A DNA stretch of 64,000 nt. Origin: CAKXIK01 sp050947015 (GTDB lineage: Bacteria; Bacillota; Clostridia; Oscillospirales; Acutalibacteraceae). The stretch spans positions 143,587-207,586 of the forward strand of contig JBMNVT010000001.1 of assembly GCA_050947015.1 (NCBI GenBank). The letters run 5' to 3'. The notes under the pieces are model-generated. The model was not told the origin of the DNA. It did no database searches and saw only the letters and a list, made by a program, of their open reading frames with translations. The translations under genes were made by a program, and so were the position numbers. This document shows positions 40,358 through 49,551 of the stretch, piece after piece (position 1 is the stretch's first letter; the number at the start of each line of letters is the position of its first letter).

Positions 40358-41266
40358 TTAAGAATTTTCTCTGCGGTATGTGCCCGGTGAGACGCCGACG
40401 CTCTGCTTGAATGTGCGGTTAAAATGATTCAGATTGTTAAAGCCCGATTCATAGCAGATATCGATCACCTTTTTGTCGGAGGTTTTTAGCATTTCCGCGG
40501 CTTTGGCAATCCGAAGATTTTTCAGATATTCCGTAAAGGTTTTAGAGGTCAGGTTCTTAAAAAGATAGCCGAAAAACGACGGGGAAAGCATAAACATCTT
40601 CGCAACGGAATCGATGGTCAGGTTTTCAGTGAAATGTTCTTCGATGTAATTAATGGCGCCCTTAATGGCGTCGCGGTGACGGTCAAAAAGCGGGCGTGTT
40701 TTGGAATCGGTCAGGTCTTCGGTCAGTTCACGGCCAACAATAACCAGCAGCTTCAGCAGCAGGGATTTAATCAGCAGCTCAAAGCCCGGCCGGCGCAGTT
40801 CGTTTTCCCGCAGCGCTTCGTTGAGCAGGTTTTCCACCTCAATCTGAATCTTTCCGGCAAGGTTCAGCCGCGGTTTCACCAGGTTTTCCTCCACCAGAAA
40901 CGGTTCAATGTATGCAAAATCCCAAAATGCTTCCGAGGTGGTAACACGGTCAAAAGCGGGATTGATGAAGCTGGGTAGAAATTCAAACTCAATTACTTCT
41001 GCCGCAGCCTGTTCAGCCGGAGAAAGTAAGTGCGGAACAAATGGTGGAATGACAAAAATATCTCCGTGCACCACATCGCAGATGTTGTCATGCACCATAT
41101 GTCGTGCGCTCCCGCTGTAGATGTAATCAATCTGGATGCTGTCGTGTGTGTGAAGCACTGGAGAAAGATCGGAATCAATGGAGTATTTTCGAATGAAAAA
41201 ATCCAGATTCCCGTTATTGTTGTCCACCATTCTGCAAAGAACCACTGGGTCTTCACGCGGATGGGT
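40358..41266 (-). CDS. AraC family transcriptional regulator
   Basis: A 302-aa regulator; start ATG 41266 with a strong AAAGGAGGG. The N-terminal cupin domain (about 20-110) has DLSPVLHTHDSIQIDYIYSG and GDIFVIPPFVPHLLSPAEQ. The C-terminal double helix-turn-helix (about 205-300) shows IDSVAKMFMLSPSFFGYLFK and VIDICYESGFNNLNHFNRTFKQSVGVSPGTYR. It probably binds a small sugar-like ligand and activates sugar genes; the gene downstream is the PFK and the one upstream is the DegT aminotransferase, both minus strand. The specific target is unknown. Confidence 0.88.
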   Translation of the reverse strand, partial: THPREDPVVLCRMVDNNNGNLDFFIRKYSIDSDLSPVLHTHDSIQIDYIYSGSARHMVHDNICDVVHGDIFVIPPFVPHLLSPAEQAAAEVIEFEFLPSFINPAFDRVTTSEAFWDFAYIEPFLVEENLVKPRLNLAGKIQIEVENLLNEALRENELRRPGFELLIKSLLLKLLVIVGRELTEDLTDSKTRPLFDRHRDAIKGAINYIEEHFTENLTIDSVAKMFMLSPSFFGYLFKNLTSKTFTEYLKNLRIAKAAEMLKTSDKKVIDICYESGFNNLNHFNRTFKQSVGVSPGTYRRENS

Positions 41267-41363
41267 CATGAAGCTTCCCTCCTTTTGCACGGCGCCTCGC
41301 CGGGCAGGATATCATGCGTTTATTATACCTCTTTTTGCTCTGAACGAAAAGGGGGGATTACAG

Positions 41364-41402
41364 GAAGATGCCGCGATTTCTGATGGAAATCGCGGCATCT
41401 TC
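41364..41402. repeat. 17-bp perfect inverted repeat
   Basis: GAAGATGCCGCGATTTC (41364-41380) pairs with 41386-41402 around a five-base loop, between the DegT gene and the AraC gene. There is no U-tract on either strand, so it may be an inefficient terminator, an mRNA-stabilising hairpin or an operator. Confidence 0.6.
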
Positions 41403-41439
41403 AAAGAGAGGATAAAGAAAAGTCAGTTTAGGAGATAGC

Positions 41440-42777
41440 TCAGGCCTTTTTGGTGTGCTTAAAGAAATGCCATCCGCCAATGTTTTCCGGATTTCCCGGG
41501 TCGTCTGCCAAAAGCTCCTTGTAGTTCAGCGCGACCTTTTTGAAAGCGTTAGCATACTGCTCAATAATTTCAGGACGGTAATGCTTGAACCACGGAATTG
41601 CAAAGGTGTGTGCGCCAAGCGCCTCGCTGTTCGGAAGGTCGCTGTCCAGCTCGCGGACATCGCGATCGGCAAATGCAATGCGGGTCGGCTTGCCGTCGCC
41701 GTAAATATCGGCGGTTTTAAAGACTGCGTGCGTGTTCAAAGCGTTATTTGCACCGGCGTAAATACCATCTACGCCTTCTGCTTCAAGCGCTTCTACAAAG
41801 CGAGTAATGCTCAGCCCGCCAAGCTCCTCGGGGACGTAGTGTGCGTGCGCGCAATACCAGCCGGCCATCGTCGTGCCTTCCGATTCGTTGGTGCGGTGAG
41901 CACGGATTCCCGGAACACCCTCCAGCAGATCCCAGAAGTAGTTCATAGCCTTGCGGATTTCGACGCACCGATCGTCGTAATGCTTCAGCTGAACCAGACC
42001 GACGGCTGAACTCATCTGATGCATCCGGTATTTAAAGCCGCCCATCGGCAGCCCGCAATACGGCTTCAGGTCTTCGGACTCAATTTCGCCTGCGTTAAAA
42101 CGCTCGTAATGGCCCAGCACCAACGCGTGTTCGTAAATCTCGCGATTGTTGGTAACCAGCATACCGGCTTCGCCGATGGCAAAGGATTTTCCCGTCATCA
42201 AGCTCATGGCGGCCACATCGCCGAACGTACCCAACTTTTTGCCCTTATACATACCGCCCTGTGCGTGGGAAACATCCTCAATAACCTTCAGGTTGTGTTT
42301 TTTCGCAATGGCCATAATGGCGTCCATGTCGGCCGGATGGCTCAGGTAATGTACAACCATGATCGCCTTGGTTTTCGGCCCGATCCGGTGCTCAATGTCT
42401 TTCGGGTCGATGCAGAGAGAATCGGGATCGATATCGGCGAACACCACAGTGCCGCCAAGAGAGAAAACCTGCATGCAGCTTGCCCAATAGGTCACGCTCG
42501 GGCAGATCATCTCGTCGCCGCGGCGGATTCCCACGGCATACATGGCTGCCTGTAATGCCGCCGTGCCGGAAGAGAACCCCAGTGCGTATTCAGTTCCCTG
42601 CCACTTTGAAAATTCTTTTTCAAATTGCATGGTGATATCAGTGCCGGACATTGCGCGGCGGTGCAGAACATTCAGCACAGCCTCTTCGTCCTCTTTGGTG
42701 ATAATCGGCCAGGTAAACATATCGCCGGGATCGGATGTGACCGCTTTCTTTCCGCCCAGAATTGCTAATTCAGACAT
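41440..42777 (-). CDS. DegT/DnrJ/EryC1/StrS family aminotransferase
   Basis: A 445-aa PLP-dependent sugar aminotransferase; ATG 42777 with AAAGGAG upstream. Family text: GTEYALGFSSGTAALQAAMYAVGI near 75, ICPSVTYWASCMQVFSLGG, FADIDPDSLCIDP, VIEDVSHAQGGMYKGKKLG with the PLP Asp, and MSLMTGKSFAIGEAGMLVT holding the Schiff-base Lys. Members transaminate keto-sugars on nucleotide or free (AHBA, scyllo-inosose) substrates. It is slightly longer than typical (380-420) and has no nucleotide-sugar neighbours, so inosose- or gluconate-type substrates are possible. It may act with the inositol-like sugar genes near 2-4 kb, but that is speculation. Confidence 0.88.
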   Translation of the reverse strand: MSELAILGGKKAVTSDPGDMFTWPIITKEDEEAVLNVLHRRAMSGTDITMQFEKEFSKWQGTEYALGFSSGTAALQAAMYAVGIRRGDEMICPSVTYWASCMQVFSLGGTVVFADIDPDSLCIDPKDIEHRIGPKTKAIMVVHYLSHPADMDAIMAIAKKHNLKVIEDVSHAQGGMYKGKKLGTFGDVAAMSLMTGKSFAIGEAGMLVTNNREIYEHALVLGHYERFNAGEIESEDLKPYCGLPMGGFKYRMHQMSSAVGLVQLKHYDDRCVEIRKAMNYFWDLLEGVPGIRAHRTNESEGTTMAGWYCAHAHYVPEELGGLSITRFVEALEAEGVDGIYAGANNALNTHAVFKTADIYGDGKPTRIAFADRDVRELDSDLPNSEALGAHTFAIPWFKHYRPEIIEQYANAFKKVALNYKELLADDPGNPENIGGWHFFKHTKKA

Positions 42778-42930
42778 TGCAACCGCTCCTTTTCTGAAAA
42801 TCAAGTCGTTTATTGCGGTACCGGTTGTGTGGTAACCGTCTGATTCTATTATGAAGCCAAATCTCTTTTTTGACTTTGCATATTTAACGAGGAAGTTGAC
42901 GGATTTCACTCACGCCGTTTTTCACGACCA

Positions 42931-44136
42931 TTATTCTGCCGAAGACGCCTGACTGCTCTGCAGCTCCACCCGCCGCAGTTCGGAAAGCCCAAGGACATAA
43001 CATATACCGCTGCCGGCGTAAAGAGCGCGCTGAGCATCGCTGCCGGCCTCTGCAGAGGAAAGCATCGTTCCGTTTTCGTCCAGCAGCATCAGCTTTCCAC
43101 CGCTGAGCACCAGAATTCCGTCCGCGCTGAGGTCAAGGGAAAGCACCGGGTCGGAAAATTTTGCAACGGAATGCACGGAACCGTCGGCAGCAAGAAATAC
43201 CACCGAGGCGTTGCGCCCGCCTGAGGAGGAAAGCGCTACGACACCGCCAAGCTCTGCGCGGAAGGCAGAGCAGAAAAGCGCGGCGCTGTGGTAGTCGTAT
43301 TCGGTTTGCTGCCCGTTTTCGGGGTTGAGCACGGCGGCGGAGCGGTCCCCGATGAAGAACAGGCTGCCGTTTTGCAGAATACCGATTGATCTCGGCAGGG
43401 AGTTCTGCAGCGTAAAAACGGCAGTGGGAGAATCACTTGTGATGGAAAACAGAGAAACCTGCGAAATCAGATCGCCGTTCTGCGTGGTGAATCCGGCTGC
43501 TGCCAGCTGCTGCCCGGTTTCAGAAAGGCTGCACGCCGAAAGCAGATAATTCTGAGAAGCCCACCGAAACAGCTGGCTGCCGCGGGAATCAAAAACCGTT
43601 GCCATCGAGGCGTAGCCCTGCGCGCCGCTTAAAATGGCAAAGCTGCCGTTGGAGGCGATGGCTCCGCCGTAAATGCTGAAGTCGTAGGAAGCAGGAGAAC
43701 CAAATGAACCGCTGTCACCGGTCATATATTTTTTCCCGCCCAAATTGAACAGCAGAAAGCGGCTGCCGGAGTTTTGCAGCATGGGAGAGGAAAAGCCGTG
43801 CTGTACTGCCGCCAGCTGCGCGCCGCCGCCGCGGTACATGGCAAAGGACGTGTCGCTTACCACGGCGGGCCGACCGTCGGAAAGCACAAAATTATTATAA
43901 TCCACCGTTGTTCCCGGAAACGGGACAGGATATCCGTCGCCTTCGGAATAGCCAAGCAGGTTCTGCTGAAACCAGGTCTTTATGTTCGCGGGCGCAAGGG
44001 CCTCATGGTTGGCGGCCACAAAGGTTCCCAGCGCAAGCAGCACCAAAATGAGCAGAAGGTATTTGACCGGACGCGGCAGCAGGCGTTTTTTCTTTTGCTT
44101 TACGGCGTTTTTTTTTGCGGAAGAATCATTTGCCAT
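42931..44136 (-). CDS. DUF5711-like membrane-anchored beta-propeller protein
   Basis: About 401 aa; ATG 44136, overlapping the truA stop. The N-terminus is strongly basic (KKNAVKQKKKRLL) with one membrane helix at about residues 24-44, followed by an outside domain of about 350 residues. This domain has repeated four-stranded blade-like units (SFAMYRGGGAQLAAVQHGF, GSFAILSGAQGYASMATVFD, SLFFIGDRSAAVLNPENG, GGKLMLLDENGTML), as in the DUF5711 family of Oscillospiraceae. It is the last gene of the ruv-ecf-truA operon. Function unknown. Confidence 0.65.
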   Translation of the reverse strand: MANDSSAKKNAVKQKKKRLLPRPVKYLLLILVLLALGTFVAANHEALAPANIKTWFQQNLLGYSEGDGYPVPFPGTTVDYNNFVLSDGRPAVVSDTSFAMYRGGGAQLAAVQHGFSSPMLQNSGSRFLLFNLGGKKYMTGDSGSFGSPASYDFSIYGGAIASNGSFAILSGAQGYASMATVFDSRGSQLFRWASQNYLLSACSLSETGQQLAAAGFTTQNGDLISQVSLFSITSDSPTAVFTLQNSLPRSIGILQNGSLFFIGDRSAAVLNPENGQQTEYDYHSAALFCSAFRAELGGVVALSSSGGRNASVVFLAADGSVHSVAKFSDPVLSLDLSADGILVLSGGKLMLLDENGTMLSSAEAGSDAQRALYAGSGICYVLGLSELRRVELQSSQASSAE

Positions 44137-44935
44137 CGTTGCGGTCATTCCTTTCTGCAGTATTGTTTTCGTAAAATACACGGTTCAAAAAAAGCCCGCA
44201 GGCTGGCGCGGTTGGCCCGGCGGCAGCACGGCTTTTGGCGCCGATAACCGCGGGAATGGCGTTGGGAGCAAGCTTTCCCTGCGCAACACGCAGCAGAGTG
44301 CCGACCATAATGCGCACCATGTTGTAAAGATATCCGTCTGCGGCGGTGGTCATGGTGACGAGCGGGCCGGTCCGCTCAACGGAAAAGCGAAAGACCGTGC
44401 GGGTGTTGTCCTGTTTTTTGCTGCCGGCCGAGCAGAACGAGGTAAAATCATGCGTGCCGCAATATGCCTGTGCGGCGTCGTTCAGCAGCTCCGTGCAAAG
44501 ATCGTAAGGGTACTGCAGGGAGTACGGAAACAGAAACGGATTTTTGACATTGCTGTTCCAGATCTGATACACATATTCCTTTCCGGTGCAGCTGTACCGC
44601 GCGTGAAAATCGAGCGGTACCTCGCGGCAATCCAGCACGGCAATATCCCGCGGAAGACGGTTGTTCAGCGCGGCCTGTAGCCGCTGCGGAGAAATGCCGT
44701 TTTCGGTTTTTACACTGGCAAAATATTCCCGGGCGTGAACGCCTGTATCTGTCCGGCTGCAGCCTTTTACGTCATGTACGCCGCCAAGCACTGGGAAGAG
44801 TGCGTCCTGCAGCACGCTTTGCACACTTTGCGCGTTCTGCTGCACCTGCCAGCCGTGGTAGCGAGTTCCGTCATAGCTGAGCCGCAGCAGCAGGTTGCGT
44901 TCCGCGTTCAAAGAGACGGCGGGATCTGGTTGCAT
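44126..44935 (-). CDS. truA: tRNA pseudouridine(38-40) synthase
   Basis: A 269-aa TruA, which makes pseudouridines at positions 38-40 of tRNA anticodon stems. Start ATG 44935 with GGGGTGA upstream; it overlaps the end of ecfT by 28 bases. Motifs: LLLRLSYDGTRYHGWQVQ near 15, CSRTDTGVHAREYFAS with the catalytic Asp near 70, and GTHDFTSFCSAGSKKQDNTRTV, then YNMVRIMVGTLLRVAQGK. The ecfA-ecfA-ecfT-truA order is widespread in Firmicutes, usually after the ribosomal protein operon; here it follows ruv genes. Confidence 0.95.
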   Translation of the reverse strand: MQPDPAVSLNAERNLLLRLSYDGTRYHGWQVQQNAQSVQSVLQDALFPVLGGVHDVKGCSRTDTGVHAREYFASVKTENGISPQRLQAALNNRLPRDIAVLDCREVPLDFHARYSCTGKEYVYQIWNSNVKNPFLFPYSLQYPYDLCTELLNDAAQAYCGTHDFTSFCSAGSKKQDNTRTVFRFSVERTGPLVTMTTAADGYLYNMVRIMVGTLLRVAQGKLAPNAIPAVIGAKSRAAAGPTAPACGLFLNRVFYENNTAERNDRNDGK

Positions 44936-45720
44936 AGAATCACCCCGCAGAACAGAATAGCGCCAAACGCCAGCGTGGCAAAATCGCGCGAAGACAGATG
45001 CAGCTGCTTCATCCGGGTACGGCCCTCGCCGCCGTGGTAACAGCGGCATTCCATCGCCATGGCAAGCTCATAAGCCCGCCGGAATGCCGAAACAAACAGA
45101 GGAATCAAAATCGGAATCATTGCGCGGACGCGCTGCATCAGGCTGCCGCTTTCCAGGTCGGCGCCGCGGGCTTTCTGCGCGCTGGTAATCTTGTCGGTTT
45201 CCTCCAGCAGCGTCGGCACAAAGCGCAGTGCAATCGTCATCATCATGGCAATTTCGTGCACCGGCACCCGGATGATTTTCAGCGGTTTCATCAGGCGTTC
45301 AATCGCATCGGTCAGGTCGGTGGGAGAGGTTGTATAGGTTAAGATGCAGCTGATCAGAATCATGACGGCGATACGGACGGCAATCAGAGCGCTGCGCATC
45401 AGCCCCTGATCGGTTATGGTAATGAATTTCCAGTTCCAGAGAATGTTGCCGGTCCTGATATAAAAAATATTGAGCAATGAGGTGATGAGGATAATAACCA
45501 GAATCGGTTTCAGCCCCTTAAAATAGAGCTTGACGGGGATCCGAGTGAGCGCGATCACCGAAAAGACGGCCAGCGTCATCAGCGTGATGGCGACGGCGGA
45601 ATTTGCCACGAAAACGAAGACAATAGCCGCAAAGGTCAGTGTGAACTTGATGCGCGGGTCGAGCCGGTGGATGACCGAGTTCCCCGGAAAAAACTGACCG
45701 ATGGTAATATCCTTAATCAT
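44908..45720 (-). CDS. ecfT: Energy-coupling factor transporter transmembrane protein
   Basis: A 270-aa membrane protein with about five to six helices, the scaffold linking two ATPases with interchangeable vitamin-binding S-components. Start ATG 45720, with GGAGGTGA nine bases upstream inside the end of ecfA2. The two coupling helices carry the A-R-G motifs: KARGADLESGSLMQR and ECRCYHGGEGRTRM (a Cys-for-Gly-type variant of the second). LDPRIKF near residue 19 is typical. No S-component gene is close, as expected for group II ECF systems that serve many vitamins. Confidence 0.93.
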   Translation of the reverse strand: MIKDITIGQFFPGNSVIHRLDPRIKFTLTFAAIVFVFVANSAVAITLMTLAVFSVIALTRIPVKLYFKGLKPILVIILITSLLNIFYIRTGNILWNWKFITITDQGLMRSALIAVRIAVMILISCILTYTTSPTDLTDAIERLMKPLKIIRVPVHEIAMMMTIALRFVPTLLEETDKITSAQKARGADLESGSLMQRVRAMIPILIPLFVSAFRRAYELAMAMECRCYHGGEGRTRMKQLHLSSRDFATLAFGAILFCGVILCNQIPPSL

Positions 45721-46603
45721 GGCGGTCACCTCCGTTTGTGGCGTCTTCGCGGATCGTTCCGGCAGCGCGGCGAAACTCGGCCAGTGCCTGTTCCACCGTG
45801 TAAACGCTGTCCTTCACCGGACAGCCAAGCTCACGCAGGCGCATGAAAATGCGGGTAACCTGCGGAACCTGAAGCCCCATTTGCTGCAGCTCGCGTCCGC
45901 GGGCAAAAATTTCGGCTGTCGGAGCAAGCATAGCGGCGCGGCTTTCGTTCATCACAAGCACGCGATCGCTGTATTTCGCTATATCCTCCATGCTGTGAGA
46001 AACCAGCAGCACGGTGTTTTTCCGTTCCTTATGGTACGCTGCAATCTGTTCCAGCAGGTCGTCGCGGCCCATTGGGTCAAGCCCGGCGGTCGGTTCGTCC
46101 AGAATCAAAACCTGCGGATCCATTGCAATCACACCGGCAATGGCAGCGCGACGCTTTTCCCCGCCGGAAAGATCAAACGGAGATTTTTCCAGCAATGCTT
46201 TGGGCAGACCGGCAAATTCAGCAGCCTTCTGCACGCGCTGTGCAATCTCTTCTTCGGAAAGCTTCATGTTTTTTGGACCGAACGCAATATCTTTTGCGAC
46301 GGTTTCCTCAAACAGCTGATGCTCCGGGTATTGAAATACCATACCCACCTGAAAGCGTACCGAAGGAATGGCCTTCGGGTTTTCCCAGATATCTTTGCCG
46401 TTGAGCAAAACTTGCCCGGAGGTTGGGCGGAACAGACCGTTGAGGTGCTGCACCAACGTCGATTTTCCCGAGCCGGTGTGCCCGATAATGCCGAGAAATT
46501 CACCTTCCCGCACCGCGACGGAAACATCGGTGATCGCGTCGTGAGCAAAGGGCGTTCCCTGGCTGTAGGTATAAGTCAGATTTTTTGTTTCAAGAATATT
46601 CAT
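45713..46603 (-). CDS. ecfA2: ECF transporter ATP-binding protein 2
   Basis: A 296-aa ABC ATPase. Start ATG 46603. Walker A GIIGHTGSGKSTLVQHL (residues about 37-53), Q-loop FQYPEHQLFEETV, signature DLSGGEKRRAAIAGVIA, Walker B LILDEPTAGLDP and switch His in VSHSMED. It pairs with EcfA1 to power uptake of vitamins through EcfT. The gene follows ecfA1 with about 30 bases between. Confidence 0.94.
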   Translation of the reverse strand: MNILETKNLTYTYSQGTPFAHDAITDVSVAVREGEFLGIIGHTGSGKSTLVQHLNGLFRPTSGQVLLNGKDIWENPKAIPSVRFQVGMVFQYPEHQLFEETVAKDIAFGPKNMKLSEEEIAQRVQKAAEFAGLPKALLEKSPFDLSGGEKRRAAIAGVIAMDPQVLILDEPTAGLDPMGRDDLLEQIAAYHKERKNTVLLVSHSMEDIAKYSDRVLVMNESRAAMLAPTAEIFARGRELQQMGLQVPQVTRIFMRLRELGCPVKDSVYTVEQALAEFRRAAGTIREDATNGGDRHD

Positions 46604-46634
46604 GCCGTATTGATTCCTTTCGCAGCGGAAAACG

Positions 46635-47489
46635 TCAAACTGCGTTTTTGCCGAACAGTTTTGCAAGAGCCTGCGCGCATTCTTCCTCGGTCAAAACATC
46701 CGGGGCGATGGGGAAGCCGGCCTGGTTCAATTCAAAGGCCAGCTCGGTGGCCTGCGGAACGTCCAGTCGAAGCGACTGCATTCGTTCCACCTGAGAGAAT
46801 ACCTCCCGCGGGGTGCCTTCAAACACCGGTTTGCCGCGGTCCATCACAACAACGCGGTCGGCGAGAACGGCCTCGTCCATATTGTGTGTAATCAGCACAA
46901 TGGTGATGCCCTGCTCGCGGTTGAGCTTCAGCACGGTGTCGAGAACCTCCCTGCGGCCGCGCGGGTCGAGCATAGAGGTCGGTTCGTCCAGCACAATGCA
47001 TTCCGGCTGCATGGCAAGAATGCCTGCAATAGCAACGCGCTGCTTCTGCCCGCCGGAAAGTTTGTGCGGCGCGTGGCGGCGATATTCGTACATGCCGACG
47101 GTTTTGAGCGCGCTGTCAACCCGGCGGCGAATCTCGTCCGGCGCAACGCCAAGGTTTTCCGGCCCAAAGGCAACGTCCTCTTCCACAATGCTGGCCACAA
47201 GCTGATTGTCCGGGTTTTGCTGGATCAGCCCAACCCGGCGGCGGATGGCAAGCTTTTTTTCCTCGTCGGCGGTGTCCATTTCCTCAACGAACACCTTGCC
47301 GCCGGTGGGCAGCAGCATGGCGTTGAAATGCTTGGCCAACGTCGATTTTCCGGATCCGTTATGTCCCAGCAAGGCCAGGAATTCGCCGCGGCGCACCCCA
47401 AGGCTTACATCCGACAAAACTTCCGGCAGCTTTTCGTTTTCAAATTCATATTTGAAATCCACATGCTCTGCACGGATAAAATCTTCCAA
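46635..47489 (-). CDS. ecfA1: ECF transporter ATP-binding protein 1
   Basis: A 284-aa ABC ATPase. Start TTG 47489, eight bases after AGGAGGT. Walker A LLGHNGSGKSTLAKHFN, Q-loop IQQNPDNQLVASIVEEDVAFG, signature KLSGGQKQRVAIAGIL, Walker B IVLDEPTSMLDP and switch ITHNMDEAVLADRVVVM. It is the first of the ecf genes and lies 18 bases after the methyltransferase stop, in the same operon. Confidence 0.95.
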   Translation of the reverse strand: MEDFIRAEHVDFKYEFENEKLPEVLSDVSLGVRRGEFLALLGHNGSGKSTLAKHFNAMLLPTGGKVFVEEMDTADEEKKLAIRRRVGLIQQNPDNQLVASIVEEDVAFGPENLGVAPDEIRRRVDSALKTVGMYEYRRHAPHKLSGGQKQRVAIAGILAMQPECIVLDEPTSMLDPRGRREVLDTVLKLNREQGITIVLITHNMDEAVLADRVVVMDRGKPVFEGTPREVFSQVERMQSLRLDVPQATELAFELNQAGFPIAPDVLTEEECAQALAKLFGKNAV

Positions 47490-47506
47490 GAGACCAATAC
47501 CTCCTT

Positions 47507-48367
47507 TTATTTCTGCCAGATGGCAGTAGAGCCGCACGGCAGCGCCATTCCGGTGGAGGCGACGGGCAGCCCGATCTCTTCTGCCGAAAGCGAACCGCCA
47601 AACCGCGGTTTCAGCAGCGCGCCCAACAGATACTGCATCACTGCGGGCGAAAGGCCGGTGGTGTAGCTGTTGAGCAGGAAAAACAGCGGATTATCGCTGA
47701 GGATCGGCAGACAGAGCTGCACCAGACCAAAAAGCTGCTCCTCCAGCTTCCAGACCTCGCCGCCCGGCCCGCGGCCGTAAGAGGGCGGATCCATCAGAAT
47801 GCCGTCGTAGCGGTTGCCGCGCCGGGCTTCGCGTTGCACAAACTTTGCGCAGTCGTCCACCAGCCAGCGGATCGGCTTTTCCCCAAGTCCCGAGAGAACA
47901 CCGTTCTGTTTTGCCCATGCGACCATCCCCTTGGATGCGTCAACATGGCAGACCTCTGCCCCCGCAGCCGCACAGGCACACGTTGCACCACCGGTGTAAG
48001 CAAACAGGTTCAGAATTTTTACAGGGCGCCCGGCGGTTCGGATTTTTTCGCTCATCCAGTCCCAGTTGACGGCCTGCTCCGGAAAAATGCCGGTATGCTT
48101 GAAGCCCATCGGTTTCAGCTGGAACCTCAGTTTTCCGTAAGAGATCTGCCAGCTGTCCGGTATCTTGCGGTACATTTCCCAGTGACCGCCGCCCGTCTGC
48201 GAACGGTGGTAGCGGGCGTGCGCCGAACGCCACAGCGGACTCTGCTTTTCCGTGTTCCAGATAATCTGCGGGTCCGGGCGGATTAAAATAATATCGCCCC
48301 ATCGCTCCAGTCGTTCGCCGGCGCAGGCATCCAGCAGCTCGTAATCGTTCCATTGTGCAATTCTCAT
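47507..48367 (-). CDS. Class I SAM-dependent methyltransferase (rRNA cytosine MTase-like)
   Basis: A 286-aa protein. A short N-terminal part precedes the Rossmann core with KILNLFAYTGGATCACAAAG (SAM motif I), VCHVDASKGMVAWAKQNG (motif II acidic) and the RlmI-type catalytic strand ILMDPPSYGRGPGGEVW. The DPPSYGRG segment is typical of the COG1092/SAM-dependent 23S rRNA m5C methyltransferases, but the PUA domain of RlmI is missing. It lies between ruvB and ecfA1, 49 bases after ruvB. The RNA substrate is not known. Confidence 0.88.
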   Translation of the reverse strand: MRIAQWNDYELLDACAGERLERWGDIILIRPDPQIIWNTEKQSPLWRSAHARYHRSQTGGGHWEMYRKIPDSWQISYGKLRFQLKPMGFKHTGIFPEQAVNWDWMSEKIRTAGRPVKILNLFAYTGGATCACAAAGAEVCHVDASKGMVAWAKQNGVLSGLGEKPIRWLVDDCAKFVQREARRGNRYDGILMDPPSYGRGPGGEVWKLEEQLFGLVQLCLPILSDNPLFFLLNSYTTGLSPAVMQYLLGALLKPRFGGSLSAEEIGLPVASTGMALPCGSTAIWQK

Positions 48368-48416
48368 ATGAATAACCGTTCCTTCCCGCTGAGCCGTAAC
48401 TTCGGTGCCGGTCGCT

Positions 48417-49514
48417 TCAGTAAAGCGTCTGCTGATTCTGCTCCGGCGCTGCGTCGGGCGGCGTCAGCCCTAAGTGCAGATAAGCCGCGGGCGTAACGCA
48501 TCTTCCGCGCGGCGTCCGGCTCAAAAAACCGATCTGCATCAGATAAGGCTCGTAAACATCCTCAATTGTGATGGATTCTTCGCCGATGGCGGCCGCGATG
48601 GTCTCCAGTCCGACAGGGCCGCCGTTGTAAAAGCGAATCATCGTGCGCAGCAGCCGCCGGTCTGTTTTGTCCAACCCAAGCTCGTCAATCTCCTGCTTTT
48701 CCAGAGCGATGCGTGCAATCTCCAGCGTGACGGCACCGTTGTTGAAAACCTGTGCAAAATCGCGCACACGCTTGAGCAGCCGGTTTGCAATTCGCGGTGT
48801 TCCTCGCGAACGGGAAGCGACCTCCAACGCAGCGTCCGGCTCAATTTCCATGCCGAGGATCCCCGCGGAGCGTGTTACAATGCGGGCAAGCTCCTCCGGG
48901 GTGTACATCTCCAGGCGAAGCACAACACCAAAACGATCGCGCAGCGGAGCCGAAAGCTGACCCGCACGCGTGGTTGCGCCGATCAGAGTAAATTTGGGCA
49001 GTGGAAGGTGATAGCTTGCTGCCATCTGTCCCTTGCCGGTAATAATATCAATTGCAAAGTCTTCCATCGCGGGGTAAAGGATCTCCTCCACCGCGCGGGA
49101 AAGCCGGTGTACCTCATCAATAAACAGCACATCGCCGGGGTTAAGATTCGTCAACAGCGCGGCAAGGTCGCCGGGCTTTTCAATCGCCGGGCCGGAGGTA
49201 ATGCGGATATTGACGTCAAGTTCGTTTGCGATGATCGCGGCGAGCGTTGTTTTGCCCAGCCCGGGAGGCCCGTACAGCAGAACGTGATCCAGCGATTCTT
49301 TGCGCAGCCGTGCGGCTTCAATGAAAACCGAAAGATTTTCCTTGGCTTTTTCCTGTCCAATGTATTCGCGCAGGCTGCGCGGACGCAGCGGATTTTCCAC
49401 CTCGGCGTCCTCTGGGGAAAAATCCGGGCTGGTAATCCGGTTTTCAAAGTCCATTTCCATATCGTCGGCTTCTACGGTATGGCTTAAAAGACCGTCCGAT
49501 TCCTTTTTTTTCAT
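48417..49514 (-). CDS. ruvB: Holliday junction branch migration ATPase
   Basis: A 365-aa RuvB, which drives branch migration with RuvA at recombination junctions. A short extension precedes LRPRSLREYIGQEKAKENL. Walker A LYGPPGLGKTTLAAII near 70, Walker B VLFIDEVHRLS, sensor 1 LIGATTRAGQLSAPLRDRFG, and the C-terminal winged helix YLMQIGFLSRTPRGRCVTPAAY. An ATG further in (about 49457) is possible; the upstream one has GGAG at a long distance. Middle of the ruvCAB set. Confidence 0.95.
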   Translation of the reverse strand: MKKKESDGLLSHTVEADDMEMDFENRITSPDFSPEDAEVENPLRPRSLREYIGQEKAKENLSVFIEAARLRKESLDHVLLYGPPGLGKTTLAAIIANELDVNIRITSGPAIEKPGDLAALLTNLNPGDVLFIDEVHRLSRAVEEILYPAMEDFAIDIITGKGQMAASYHLPLPKFTLIGATTRAGQLSAPLRDRFGVVLRLEMYTPEELARIVTRSAGILGMEIEPDAALEVASRSRGTPRIANRLLKRVRDFAQVFNNGAVTLEIARIALEKQEIDELGLDKTDRRLLRTMIRFYNGGPVGLETIAAAIGEESITIEDVYEPYLMQIGFLSRTPRGRCVTPAAYLHLGLTPPDAAPEQNQQTLY

Positions 49515-49551
49515 AGGGGGATCCTTGCTCCTTTCCGCTTATTCCGGCAGG

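Noticed and set aside
45701..46891. Plus-strand open frame across ecfA2 and ecfT
   Set aside because: Antisense to two clear transporter genes; product lacks any family pattern.
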